Assembly (NCBI RefSeq): GCF_004217445.1
Contig: NZ_SHKX01000014.1
Location: 124,001 to 188,000 of the forward strand
Direction: 5' to 3'
Origin: Fluviicoccus keumensis
GTDB taxonomy: Bacteria > Pseudomonadota > Gammaproteobacteria > Pseudomonadales > Moraxellaceae
DNA length: 64,000 bases
Within the stretch, counting starts at the first letter, position 1. The number at the start of each line of letters is the position of its first letter. This document shows, one piece after another, positions 25,876 to 34,518 of the stretch. Made by a program: the position numbers and the translations under genes. The notes beneath the pieces are model-generated. The model was not told the DNA's origin. It saw only the letters and a program-made list of their open reading frames with translations, and did not search any database.

Positions 25876-26343
25876 TCAGAGATACGCCGCACAAACCAGC
25901 GCGCCGTGACCGGCGGTGAGCCCCAGCTTGCGGGTCAGCACCTCCAACGCGGCGCGGTCGTCGGTACGGGTGATCACCGCGCAGAAGGTATCGTCGCCGG
26001 TTTCCCATTGCCAGATGTCATAGCCGTAATCCACCAGCATCGCCTGGATCTTGGCGAAGAAATCATCCGGCTCATCCAGATCGAAATTGTCCTCGTCGGC
26101 GTCGTCCAGATCGCTGAGGATGCCGCGCCCCGCCGCCATTTCCTTCAGGTACTCCAGCAGGAAGCCCAGCTGGTTGTAATCGGCGAACGGTGCCAGGTCG
26201 CCCATGGCGTGGCGCAGGGCGGTGGGCAAATCGGGGGCCTCCTCGGTCAGCACATCGGCCACGGCGGCTTCGGCCCTGGCGGGCTGGTCCCAGATCAGCA
26301 GCTCGAAGAGCTGGCGGACATATTCTTGCTGGTCGGGCAACAT
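25876..26343 (-). CDS. Small acidic protein, DUF6630-like
   Basis: 155 aa, strongly acidic in the middle (LDDADEDNFDLDEPDDFFAKI), with no signal peptide and no membrane segment. The ending KLGLTAGHGALVCAAYL is hydrophobic. It resembles the DUF6630 type of proteins of unknown function, but the assignment is weak. It is convergent with the VWA gene and stands alone. No partner or function can be named. Confidence 0.65.
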   Translation of the reverse strand: MLPDQQEYVRQLFELLIWDQPARAEAAVADVLTEEAPDLPTALRHAMGDLAPFADYNQLGFLLEYLKEMAAGRGILSDLDDADEDNFDLDEPDDFFAKIQAMLVDYGYDIWQWETGDDTFCAVITRTDDRAALEVLTRKLGLTAGHGALVCAAYL

Positions 26344-26409
26344 GGGGAATTCCTGGGTCGGTGAACAATGCAGGGATTATAGGGATTTCAGGCGCGGCCG
26401 GGGATGCCT

Positions 26410-27357
26410 TCAGGTCTGCAAACACCGCCGCCGGTAGCCCGCCGGGGTCTCCCCGGTCAGCGTCTTGAACAGCTTGGCGAAGGCCGCCCGGTTTTCATAG
26501 CCCACGCGCAGCGCCACTTGCTCCACCGGCAGGCGTCCGGAAGCCAGCAGCGACTCCGCCGCGCTGATGCGCACCCGTTGCAGGTAATCGTTCGGCGTCA
26601 GGCCGGTGGCCTCCTTGAAGCGGCGCAGCAGCGTGCGCGGCGAGCAATGCAGCTGCGCCGCCATGGCCTCCAGCGTCACGGTTTGCGCGTGATGCTGCTC
26701 CAGCCACCGTTGCAGGTTGGCCACCGCCGGGTCCTGCTCCTGCGGCATGGGCAGGCGCGGCACGAAGCGCGACTGCGGACCCCGCCCATAATCCACCACC
26801 AGCACCGCCGCCACCTGCCGCGCCAGCCAGTCGCCTCCGTGCAGCTTGACCAGATGCAGGCACAGGTCGATGCCCGCCAGCGCACCGCCGGAACAGAAGC
26901 GGCTGCCGTCCTGGGTCAACAACTGGTCGATTTCCAGCCGCACACGGGGAAAGCGCTGCCGGAAGGGCTCGGCCATGGCCCAATGGGTGGTGGCGCGGCA
27001 ACCGTCCAGCGCCCCGCCCGCCGCCAGCAGGAATGCGCCGGTGCAGATGCTGGCCACCGCCCTCTCGGGATGCTGTTCCAGCCAGCGCAGCAAAGGCGAA
27101 TTCGCCGCCAGCACCGGGTCAATGTCCTGACCGATGGCGGGCACCAGCAGCAGATCGGCCGCTGCCGCCAGTTCCAGCCCGCCATCCACCGCCAGCGCGC
27201 CGTAGCCGGTGATCACCGGCTGACCGTCGGCGCTGATTTTGCGCACGCGGAACAGGGACTTGCCCGCAAAACGGTTGGCCAGCGCGAAGCAGTCCAGCGC
27301 CGTGGACAGGCTGGAGATGACGGTCTGCGCACAGACATAAACGGCAATGACGGGCAT
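26410..27357 (-). CDS. GlxA-type AraC family transcriptional regulator
   Basis: 315 aa. The N-terminal domain is DJ-1/PfpI-like, with ASICTGAFLLAAGG around the nucleophile-elbow cysteine (near residue 105). The C-terminal AraC double helix-turn-helix runs from about residue 225 (TVTLEAMAAQLHCSPRTLLRRF, RLPVEQVALRVGYENRAAFAKLF). Members bind small amines or amino-acid derivatives and activate catabolic genes; the ligand is not evident. It is divergent from the SnoaL-like lipoprotein gene with 133 bp between, so that gene is a possible target. Confidence 0.92.
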   Translation of the reverse strand: MPVIAVYVCAQTVISSLSTALDCFALANRFAGKSLFRVRKISADGQPVITGYGALAVDGGLELAAAADLLLVPAIGQDIDPVLAANSPLLRWLEQHPERAVASICTGAFLLAAGGALDGCRATTHWAMAEPFRQRFPRVRLEIDQLLTQDGSRFCSGGALAGIDLCLHLVKLHGGDWLARQVAAVLVVDYGRGPQSRFVPRLPMPQEQDPAVANLQRWLEQHHAQTVTLEAMAAQLHCSPRTLLRRFKEATGLTPNDYLQRVRISAAESLLASGRLPVEQVALRVGYENRAAFAKLFKTLTGETPAGYRRRCLQT

Positions 27358-27490
27358 GACGGTGATCCGGGGGACGGGCTTTCGTCCATTTTAGACACAA
27401 AGTTGTCATTATTGCCAGCCGCCAGAAACGGGGCCGACGCGCAGAATGGCTTCATCGCCGAGACCGGCACCCCACCCCGAGATAAACCTC

Positions 27491-28063
27491 ATGCGCCTGA
27501 TTCCCGCCTTTGCCTTTGCCGGCCTGCTGACCGGTTGCGCCACCCACACCGCCGTCATCCCTGCGCCGCAAGCCTCGGCCTCGCCCGCCGCGCAGGCCAA
27601 CGCCCGGCTGATCGAGAACTTCTACCGCGCCTTCCAGCGCCGCGACGGTGAAGCCATGGCCGCCGCCTATGCCGCCGACGCCCGCTTCAGCGACCCGGTC
27701 TTCACCAACCTGACCGGCAGCGAACCCGGCGACATGTGGCGCATGCTGACCGGCAAGGCCCAGGATTTCAGCCTGAAATTCGACGGCATCCGCGCCGACG
27801 AGCACACTGGCGAGGCGCACTGGATCGCCACCTACACCTTCAGCCAGACCGGCCGCACCGTGGTCAACGACATCCATTCGCGCTTTGAATTCCGCGACGG
27901 CAAGATTGCCGTGCAGCAGGACAGCTTTGACCTGTGGAAATGGAGCCGTCAGGCGCTGGGCGCGCCGGGCTATGCGCTGGGCTGGTCGCCGCTGGTGCAG
28001 GGCAAGATTCGCAAGCTGGCGGCGAAGGGGCTGGCGGATTTCCGTAAGGAACAGGGACGCTAA
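27491..28063 (+). CDS. SnoaL-like lipoprotein
   Basis: 190 aa from ATG 27491. The lipobox FAGLLTGCA gives a lipidated cysteine near residue 15. The domain that follows has LIENFYRAFQRRDGEAMAAAYAADARFSDPVF, the classic opening of an NTF2/SnoaL fold. Such domains bind or isomerise small hydrophobic molecules, but no catalytic residue can be assigned. An in-frame start at 27446 would lose the signal peptide. Convergent with the next gene; their ends overlap by four bases. Confidence 0.85.
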   Translation: MRLIPAFAFAGLLTGCATHTAVIPAPQASASPAAQANARLIENFYRAFQRRDGEAMAAAYAADARFSDPVFTNLTGSEPGDMWRMLTGKAQDFSLKFDGIRADEHTGEAHWIATYTFSQTGRTVVNDIHSRFEFRDGKIAVQQDSFDLWKWSRQALGAPGYALGWSPLVQGKIRKLAAKGLADFRKEQGR

Positions 28064-29190
28064 TCCCGGAAATACCCCCACTCCCCTTCAGCCCCCTGAT
28101 GATAGGCGGCCTCCAGGCGTTTCATGCCTTCCTCCACCTGCTCGGGGTTGCCCAGATCCAGACCGTTCCACGTCCCCGCCGACACCAGCAGCCAGCGCCG
28201 GTACGCATCCCAGGAGTGGGGTTCATCCATAAATTGCCGCTGGCTGCCGGCTATCCTTTTCAGCAGCTCGGGGTTGGCCTGCACCCCGGCGGGCAAGGCC
28301 TTCTCACACTCGCGCGCCGCCTGCATCAGCTTCGCCTCGTCCGCCAGCCAGGGCGCCATCATGGCGGGCGTCACTCCCAGATAAGTTCCATAGCTGCCGG
28401 GAGGACTGAAATTCTCCAGCTTCAGATAACGCAAGCCGCAGGCCACGGCGCGATCCAGCACACGCGGACTGGCCTCCCCGGTTTGCATGAACGTCGCGAA
28501 GGGAAAATCCGGGAGCGGGCAGCGCACATCATTCTTCAGGCTGTTTTCGGCATAGGTTTTCCCGGCGCAGCCAATGGTCTGCACCACGGCATGCCGGAAG
28601 GCGAACTCGCGGGGAAAGCGCTGCAGGCCCTGATCGGCCCAATAACGCATCAGGTCCCACTCCGGCAGCGACAGCGTCACCAGCCGGTCGTAGTCGTCCG
28701 CCGTAACCGGGGCTGCGCCGGGGGCAAAAATACGTGCAACCTCCGCTTCCAGCCGGTCGTTGACGCGCTGGCGGATTTTTTTCAGCCGAACTGACTGCGC
28801 CGCCTTCTCCTTGGCCCAGTAACGCTTGTCGGCCTCCTCGCGATCCATCCGCTCAAACCATTGCCGATAGGCTTCCGCCTCAGCCGCCTTCGCGCGCTTG
28901 GCCTCGTCTTCGGCACGAGCCTTTGCCTCTTCCCGCAGGCGGGCCTGATACGCCGGGTCCTGCTCCAGGCGGCGTTGCTCCGCCGCCCGGCGTTCGGCCT
29001 CGCGCTGTTGCGCGTTGTATTCCTGAATGCGCTGGTAGTCGCTGCTGTTGCGCCAGTGGTCGTCGGCGCTGTTCTTGTAGCAGGCTTCGCGCTGGTTGCT
29101 GTCGCGGATGTCGACGCAGTCGAAGGCTTGCGCGGCACCGGCCGAGCAGGCGGCGGCCAGGAGGAGAGACTTCATGGTCAGGGTTTTCAT
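28060..29190 (-). CDS. Secreted protein with long charged coiled coil
   Basis: 376 aa. Signal peptide MKTLTMKSLLLAAACSAGAAQA with cleavage near residue 22. Then FDCVDIRDSNQREACYKNS, a short Cys-containing region. Residues about 55-150 are an Arg/Glu/Ala-rich coiled coil, and the remainder is globular and unrecognised. GGAG lies inside the end of the upstream lipoprotein gene (29195), four bases away, so the two form an operon. Probably periplasmic; function unknown. Confidence 0.75.
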   Translation of the reverse strand: MKTLTMKSLLLAAACSAGAAQAFDCVDIRDSNQREACYKNSADDHWRNSSDYQRIQEYNAQQREAERRAAEQRRLEQDPAYQARLREEAKARAEDEAKRAKAAEAEAYRQWFERMDREEADKRYWAKEKAAQSVRLKKIRQRVNDRLEAEVARIFAPGAAPVTADDYDRLVTLSLPEWDLMRYWADQGLQRFPREFAFRHAVVQTIGCAGKTYAENSLKNDVRCPLPDFPFATFMQTGEASPRVLDRAVACGLRYLKLENFSPPGSYGTYLGVTPAMMAPWLADEAKLMQAARECEKALPAGVQANPELLKRIAGSQRQFMDEPHSWDAYRRWLLVSAGTWNGLDLGNPEQVEEGMKRLEAAYHQGAEGEWGYFRD

Positions 29191-29194
29191 CCGC

Positions 29195-29623
29195 TTAGAA
29201 CTCCGGCCGCTGCGTGAACTTCCAGACTTTTTCGTGATTGTTCTCCCACACCCACGATCCGCTGGCGCAAACCTTCCCCGCCGGGGTGAGGTACACCTGG
29301 GTTTCCTGTCGGGTGGTGTGCATGTACGGGTTCAGGTAGTCGTATTTCTTGTAGATCAGGGCATGCAGCCGGTATTCGCTCCACGCCAGGCACTTGCCCT
29401 TGATTTCGTCGGGCAGCATGAAGCGCGGGATGTCGGCTTCCTGCTCCGGTTTGCCCAGCAGGCGCAGGACGTCCTTGCGGGTGGACTCGCCAGCCTTGAG
29501 TTGCTGGCGGGCGTTGAACGGTGGGGTTTTCAGCGGGCCGCCGCAGCCGGTGAGGATCAGGCTGACAGCGATCAGAGCGCAGGCCATTAGGCCGGGGCGG
29601 TTCTGAAAGGTGGTTGATGACAT
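29195..29623 (-). CDS. BamE/OsmE-like small lipoprotein
   Basis: 142 aa. The signal ends in the lipobox AVSLILTGCGG, cysteine near residue 27. LKAGESTRKDVLRLLGKPEQ is the start of a SmpA/BamE-type fold, where K-G-x-T-...-LG-x-P is the shared pattern. This is a common periplasmic module. It is the upstream gene of a two-gene operon with the coiled-coil protein. Not BamE itself: length, context and C-terminus differ. Confidence 0.75.
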   Translation of the reverse strand: MSSTTFQNRPGLMACALIAVSLILTGCGGPLKTPPFNARQQLKAGESTRKDVLRLLGKPEQEADIPRFMLPDEIKGKCLAWSEYRLHALIYKKYDYLNPYMHTTRQETQVYLTPAGKVCASGSWVWENNHEKVWKFTQRPEF

Positions 29624-29717
29624 GGCAGGCGCTCAGAGCGGGTGTCTGGGGTTGAAAATAAAGAGCGGAGATGGCGGCGTCAACACGACAGCGCAATGGT
29701 GATGTTGATAGATCGAT

Positions 29718-29734
29718 CATGAAATAATTTCGTG
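29718..29734. promoter_or_regulatory. Short palindrome in the 29.6-29.8 kb gap
   Basis: CATGAAATAATTTCGTG is an inverted repeat with one mismatch, centred in the AT-rich 200 bp between the divergent lipoprotein and TM2 genes. It may be an operator or part of the TM2-gene promoter region. No more can be said from sequence. Confidence 0.3.
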
Positions 29735-29823
29735 ATAGTTGTCACACATGTTGTCGATGCGCCGCAAAGCCGGCTCTGCGAAGATAGTGACTTACCCTCA
29801 GATCGGACAAAGAGACTCCAAGG

Positions 29824-31173
29824 ATGAGCAAAAAGCAGCGACCACACGCCATTACGGTCAAATATGAACTGGCTGACGCCTTCAGGGAAAATTCCGGCCA
29901 AATATTCGATCTCGCCCGCAGCAATGCACTTTTGGAGGTAGTTCAAGACTGTTGGCGGCAAATCGGCGAACAGTTCCCTGCCCGTGACCGCATTCCGGCA
30001 ACCGGGCTGACCTGCCAGTACCGGCCGGCCCACGAAGGCGGTCAGGCGGTCATCTGCACGTTACCGCAGCAGCATGTATTCAATGAGGCCTCCCATGTCG
30101 GCCTCTTCCGGGACCAGAAACATAAGCCGCGACTTTTTGTCATGGAGAACATGGCCCCTCCATCCCATGCCCCTTCCCTGCGGTTATCCGCCATCGTCGA
30201 AATTGAAAAGAAATCACGGGTAAACTGGCGCAGCTGCCGCCGGGATCAGGATTTCGAGAAGGCCGTGGATGAAATCCTTCGGAATCCTGACGCGGTTCCT
30301 CAGGTAACGGTAGACCGGAAACCTTTATCCAAGCTTCGCCCCGGCAACACTTTGGCCGGGAAAAAAAGTTATCTCTCTGCGTACCTGATCTGGCTCTTTT
30401 TCGGATTGACAGGGGCTCACCGGCTTTATTTGAAGCGATACCCCACCGGCTTTACCTGGGTGGGTCTGTTAGCACTGTGCTTGTTGATGGAAACTTACCT
30501 GGCCCCTCTGGACGGAGTCTGGCTCACCCTGCATACCGCCATATTCATAGGCATGTTCGTCGTATGGACCCTGGACTCCTTGCTGACAGGCCTTATGGTC
30601 CGCGACTATAACGCCGCCCTGCTGGCCGCGGAGTTGGCCTCGCCACCCCCGGACGAACCGCAACCTGCCACCTCTGCCACCCCTTCTCCGCCCGTCCGCA
30701 AGCTGGTGGACTCCCGGGGTCGCCAATTACGCCTGACTGCAGGCCAGTGGACCTTCGCCATCCCCGGCGACTGGACTGCCCGCCGGGATACAGAGAATCA
30801 GGCAGCGGTCTTTACCTCGCCCGGCGGCGGTATTGAATGCCGGGTTCATGAATTGGGGTTGCACGACACCAGTCTTAGCCCCGATGTCAAAGTCGCCATT
30901 CTGGCCAAGATCGCCTTCCAGAAATTCCTGAACATCGATGAAACCGACTGGCAAGTGATCGCCTCCCGGATCTGGGGAGAAGACGGCGTGACGCGCATGG
31001 AGCGTGAAATCCGGAAAAAGGACGCGCAACAGCGAATCTACTGCCTTACCGTCAGCCACGAGGGCGCATCCGTTGTCATCACCATCCGCGACAACGAAGG
31101 CACGGATGACAACGAATCGCTGCTTTCCCACCGGGCTTTAAGTCAATCGATGCGCCCACTGAGGATCAACTGA
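29824..31173 (+). CDS. TM2 domain protein with C-terminal soluble domain
   Basis: 449 aa. Residues 1-165 are an unrecognised soluble domain. The TM2 region is near 180-260: KKSYLSAYLIWLFFGLTGAHRLYLKR, then helices ending FVVWTLDSLLTG. A Pro-rich linker (SPPPDEPQPATSATPSPP) leads to a beta-rich domain of about 150 residues (GQWTFAIPGDWTARR, AVFTSPGGGIECRV). This soluble-TM2-soluble layout is unusual; most TM2 proteins are short. Its stop overlaps the DUF1877 start by one base (TGATG). The role is unknown. Confidence 0.75.
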   Translation: MSKKQRPHAITVKYELADAFRENSGQIFDLARSNALLEVVQDCWRQIGEQFPARDRIPATGLTCQYRPAHEGGQAVICTLPQQHVFNEASHVGLFRDQKHKPRLFVMENMAPPSHAPSLRLSAIVEIEKKSRVNWRSCRRDQDFEKAVDEILRNPDAVPQVTVDRKPLSKLRPGNTLAGKKSYLSAYLIWLFFGLTGAHRLYLKRYPTGFTWVGLLALCLLMETYLAPLDGVWLTLHTAIFIGMFVVWTLDSLLTGLMVRDYNAALLAAELASPPPDEPQPATSATPSPPVRKLVDSRGRQLRLTAGQWTFAIPGDWTARRDTENQAAVFTSPGGGIECRVHELGLHDTSLSPDVKVAILAKIAFQKFLNIDETDWQVIASRIWGEDGVTRMEREIRKKDAQQRIYCLTVSHEGASVVITIRDNEGTDDNESLLSHRALSQSMRPLRIN

Positions 31174-31586
31174 TGAGCATGTGCGGCTGTTTTTACGCAA
31201 TTACGGATGACCAGATGGATAATCTGCTGGACGGTTCGCTGTCCATTGATGATCTGCGTGATGACCTGGACAAGGACCCGGCGCGCTGCTTCTCGGATGC
31301 GGAATACATCTGGTATGAGCTGACCGAAAGGTTTGGCAACATCAGCATCCGCGGTGTTCGTTCAACCGATCGGATTCCGGAAGGGGCCGGCGTCTCCTAT
31401 TCCGGCGATGTGCGCCTGACGGCTTCCGAGCTGGCCGGACTTGCGCCCGAAACATTGCGGCAAATGTGCGAGGGGCTAACGTGGGGTGAAGGCCCCGAGG
31501 AGGTTGTCCGGATTGCCAACGCCCTGATCGCCTTTTACCAGCAAGCCGCCCAGCGTGGGGACGCTGTGCTGTTCCGGATAACCTGA
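31173..31586 (+). CDS. DUF1877 (YfbM-like) family protein
   Basis: 137 aa. MSMCGCFYAITDDQMDNLL is the characteristic start of the DUF1877/YfbM family, here shorter than the usual 160-170 aa. It ends with LIAFYQQAAQRGDAVLFRIT. The start is fused to the TM2-protein stop (TGATG), so the pair is co-translated. YfbM-type proteins are cytosolic and often accompany contact-dependent or other conflict loci. Its function is not known. Confidence 0.75.
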   Translation: MSMCGCFYAITDDQMDNLLDGSLSIDDLRDDLDKDPARCFSDAEYIWYELTERFGNISIRGVRSTDRIPEGAGVSYSGDVRLTASELAGLAPETLRQMCEGLTWGEGPEEVVRIANALIAFYQQAAQRGDAVLFRIT

Positions 31587-31666
31587 ACAGTGGGGCTGAC
31601 GAGAAGCGCAGGGGTTACGGTTGGCGTCGATTCACCAAGCTCGTCGAAATAATCGCCTTGACGGTC

Positions 31667-31764
31667 GTAGGGGCGCAGTGCCTGCGCCCTTCTTCGGTGA
31701 ACAGGGTGGGATTTTCGGGGAAAATGCGTGTTTAGTTGAGAGGGCGCACGCAGTGCGCCCCTAC
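31667..31764. repeat. REPIN-like element, copy A
   Basis: A 98-bp unit bounded by palindromic ends: GTAGGGGCGCAGTG on the left and CACTGCGTGCGCCCCTAC-type sequence (inverted) on the right. The core carries GGGATTTTCGGGGAAAA. It is about 90% like copy B at 32172-32271, in the same orientation. Two inverted short palindromes around a short core is the REPIN plan. No transposase is nearby. Confidence 0.75.
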
Positions 31765-31772
31765 GGCCACCC

Positions 31773-32090
31773 TCACGCCGCGTGCGCAATATCCGCGAAA
31801 CGCAGCCCGGCGGCGTGGATGACCGCACTGAGAGTTTTGAGGGTGGGGTTGCCATTGGCGGAGAGGGTTCGGTAAAGGGTTTCGCGCGATAACTGCGCCT
31901 TTTCGGCAATCTGGGCCATGCCGCCGCGCGCTTCAACCACATGGCGCAGGGCCATCAGGAAAGCCGCCTCGCCACCTTCTTCATCCAGTTCCTCGAAGGC
32001 GACGCGCAGGTATTCGGCAGCAAAATCGGGCTGTTGACGCAGCATGTCGATCATGGCGTCGTCGTGAGGACGGGTTTGCGGGGTGGTCAT
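31773..32090 (-). CDS. Orphan addiction-module antidote (HigA-like HTH)
   Basis: 105 aa. The helix-turn-helix MAQIAEKAQLSRETLYRTLSANGNPTL and GEAAFLMALRHVVEARGG are diagnostic of the short HTH antidote family (TIGR02684-type). AGAGGAAA precedes the ATG at 32090. The usual partner, a RelE/HigB-like killer protein gene just upstream, is missing: repeat B and noncoding DNA lie there instead. The gene is flanked on both sides by REPIN-like copies. It may be a solitary regulator or a remnant. Confidence 0.82.
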   Translation of the reverse strand: MTTPQTRPHDDAMIDMLRQQPDFAAEYLRVAFEELDEEGGEAAFLMALRHVVEARGGMAQIAEKAQLSRETLYRTLSANGNPTLKTLSAVIHAAGLRFADIAHAA

Positions 32091-32171
32091 GGGCGATTTC
32101 CTCTTGTTGCCTTTAAGCTACATTGCTTTCGGCTGATTGGAAAGTTGCTGCCATGATAATTGTCGAGCCCT

Positions 32172-32271
32172 CGCAGGGGCGCAGTGCCTGCGCCCTTCTT
32201 CGCAGAACAGGATGGTATTTTCGGGGAAAACGTCGTGTTTGGCTGAGAGGGCGCACGCAGTGCGCCCCTAC
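32172..32271. repeat. REPIN-like element, copy B
   Basis: A 100-bp unit with the same palindromic ends and core as copy A (AGGGGCGCAGTGCCTGCGCC at the left, GCGCACGCAGTGCGCCCCTAC inverted at the right). It lies about 80 bp upstream of the antidote start codon. The rest of 32091-32541 holds two direct CGTCCAATTCC copies (near 32290 and 32311) and AT-rich sequence leading to the NACHT gene; I see no convincing gene there. Confidence 0.75.
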
Positions 32272-32541
32272 GGCTAGGCGTTGAACCCCGTCCAATTCCC
32301 GTCTACACTCGTCCAATTCCTTCCACGAAACGGGCTTGTTTTTCCTGAGATTGCCGTGACGGTCAAGTATCAGGATGAGTCGGTTTTGGGGGATGCGGTG
32401 AGTCTGGCGTTGAGTAAGGTACAGTTACCGGATTTGCTTGAAAATTGCCCGTGGGTGGGGGATGAGATTTTGGGGTTTATCCGGGGTAATTGCGGATAAG
32501 GCGATTATCTCACCTTACACCTCTATTACAATTTCACTGTT

Positions 32542-34518
32542 ATGCACAAAAAGAGCTCAATTAACATGCTTGAAACAATGACACTTGAGGCCGCCACGAA
32601 AGCCGCATTACCCGTAGCAAAAAGCATCTTTTACACGCTTATTAAGCCTCATGCAGAGGCCAAAATTGCATCTCTCCTAGCCAATAAAAAAGCCGCTGAT
32701 AATTTTGAGAGCTCCTCAATCAAATATCTTGCAAAGCTTGCCGGCCAATGTTCAATCATAAACACCATTGCCTTTCAGAACACCCCAAAAAAGCTCGAAG
32801 ATCTTTATATTGCATTAACAATCATCAACGAAACCACCAACGAGCGAATAATCATTGATGATTCAGCAGATATTTTTGCAACCCACACAAAAATAATAAT
32901 TAACGATAACGCCGGAATGGGCAAATCAACACTCTCAAAAAAAATAATTCTTAACACCATAAGAACAGGCAAGTACATTCCTGTTTTCATTGAACTTCGC
33001 CAACTCAAAGACAAGCCTATCGAAGAGCAAATACTTAGTATTTTTGGAATACCCCCACTCACTGACTCAAGCTTTATAAACCAGCTCCCATTAGCTTTTG
33101 TCTTTGATGGAATGGACGAAATTGCCAACGATTTAAAACGAAGAGTAGTCGCTCATATACACAACTTCATCAATATGCTCGAACAGCCTAGAATAATCAT
33201 TACATCTCGCCGTGAGTCATATATCTCAGAATTCCACTCTTTTGAGTCATTCTCAATTAATAAGCTTAGCCAGGAAACGGCTTACGCACTGCTCTTCCGA
33301 TACGATCCTAGTGGCGACATTGCCAAAAAACTAATTGAAGGAATTCGCAAATCGCCTCAATATAATATCACAGAATTTTTATCCACCCCGTTATATGTTT
33401 CCTTGCTATTTTGCTCATACAGGCATAAAACAGTCATCCCCCAAAAAAGACACTTATTCTATGCTCAGGTTTACGATGCACTCTTTGAATCCCACGACCT
33501 TAGCAAAGAAATTGGATATATTCGCGATAAGCACTCTAAACTCGACTCTGCTGAGTTTCATACTGTGCTCAGAAGACTTGGCTTCTGGTGTATGAGCAAT
33601 AGCAAAATTGAATTCACTAAAGACGAACTGGAGATCGTTGTATCAAAACTACTAAAGTCAATATCAGAAATAAAAACAACATCCCCTGAGTTTGTTAAAG
33701 ACCTAACATCTACAGTCCCATTATTCATCAAAGACGGCCCGGTAGTCCGATGGTCACATAAATCTCTTATGGAATACTTCGCTTCGATGTTTATTTGTCA
33801 CGACACCAAAGAAAAACAGCAACAAACATTACTGAAAATTTTTAATAGCGATAACACCCAGAGTCAAGATAACATCCTGACCCTCTGTGCCGATATTGAT
33901 TTCCCTAGCTTCCGAGCAAGCGTAGGTCATCAAGTAATTAGTGAATTTGTTAACTACTATGAGTCTGCTGTCAACAACAGAACCATTGCAACAGCCAAAG
34001 AAACAGAAGAGACATATCAGGCCATATGCATTTGCTTTAGCGGCCACGCCGGATTCCAAATACTAACCCGCGAAGAAGACACTGTATGGGAGAACCATGA
34101 CGATATAAAACTTCTAAAAGAGAAGTTCAAGCAACACCATGTAATTCTCGAGGAATGCTTATGGATTTTTGAGCACCAACCCATTCACGCATATATTAGC
34201 ACCAGTAAAAACCGAAAAATCATGCGCATTTTAAGAGAAAAGACACCTACTCTTTTTGGCAAGACACCAAACTACCCTGAAATGGAAGGTATCATAATGA
34301 AAGGGCTAAAGGAGGGTGTCTTGCAAAGAGTAAAGTGGTACAGCAATTGCCTTGATGAATATATGATTCATGACCCTACAAGCCTCTCTACTTTGAACTC
34401 GATATTTTCTTTTATCGTTGGAATACACTTTTCCTACAAACAAGCGCTGGCCGAACTTGAAGCTATTTCAAAAGACAAAAGTAATGGAGTGGATGACTTG
34501 TTGAGCAGCCTTACATAA
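32542..34518 (+). CDS. NACHT-domain STAND NTPase, probable antiphage defence
   Basis: 658 aa, conspicuously AT-rich and Lys/Ile/Asn-rich against GC-rich neighbours, a clear sign of transfer. An N-terminal helical region (1-100) precedes the NACHT ATPase: Walker A NAGMGKST (123-130), Walker B FVFDGMDE (186-193) and sensor IIITSRRES (218-225). The winged-helix segment has WSHKSLMEYFASMFI. The C-terminal 250 residues are unrecognised and would serve as sensor. NACHT proteins of this size defend bacteria against phage. A start at 32566 is possible. Its 3' end overlaps recD by eight bases, convergently. Confidence 0.85.
   Translation: MHKKSSINMLETMTLEAATKAALPVAKSIFYTLIKPHAEAKIASLLANKKAADNFESSSIKYLAKLAGQCSIINTIAFQNTPKKLEDLYIALTIINETTNERIIIDDSADIFATHTKIIINDNAGMGKSTLSKKIILNTIRTGKYIPVFIELRQLKDKPIEEQILSIFGIPPLTDSSFINQLPLAFVFDGMDEIANDLKRRVVAHIHNFINMLEQPRIIITSRRESYISEFHSFESFSINKLSQETAYALLFRYDPSGDIAKKLIEGIRKSPQYNITEFLSTPLYVSLLFCSYRHKTVIPQKRHLFYAQVYDALFESHDLSKEIGYIRDKHSKLDSAEFHTVLRRLGFWCMSNSKIEFTKDELEIVVSKLLKSISEIKTTSPEFVKDLTSTVPLFIKDGPVVRWSHKSLMEYFASMFICHDTKEKQQQTLLKIFNSDNTQSQDNILTLCADIDFPSFRASVGHQVISEFVNYYESAVNNRTIATAKETEETYQAICICFSGHAGFQILTREEDTVWENHDDIKLLKEKFKQHHVILEECLWIFEHQPIHAYISTSKNRKIMRILREKTPTLFGKTPNYPEMEGIIMKGLKEGVLQRVKWYSNCLDEYMIHDPTSLSTLNSIFSFIVGIHFSYKQALAELEAISKDKSNGVDDLLSSLT

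Noticed and set aside
32281..32499. 72-codon plus-strand frame before the NACHT gene
   Set aside because: TTG start, no ribosome site, no recognisable domain, and it begins at the end of a REPIN copy. It may be a gene remnant, but I cannot support it.
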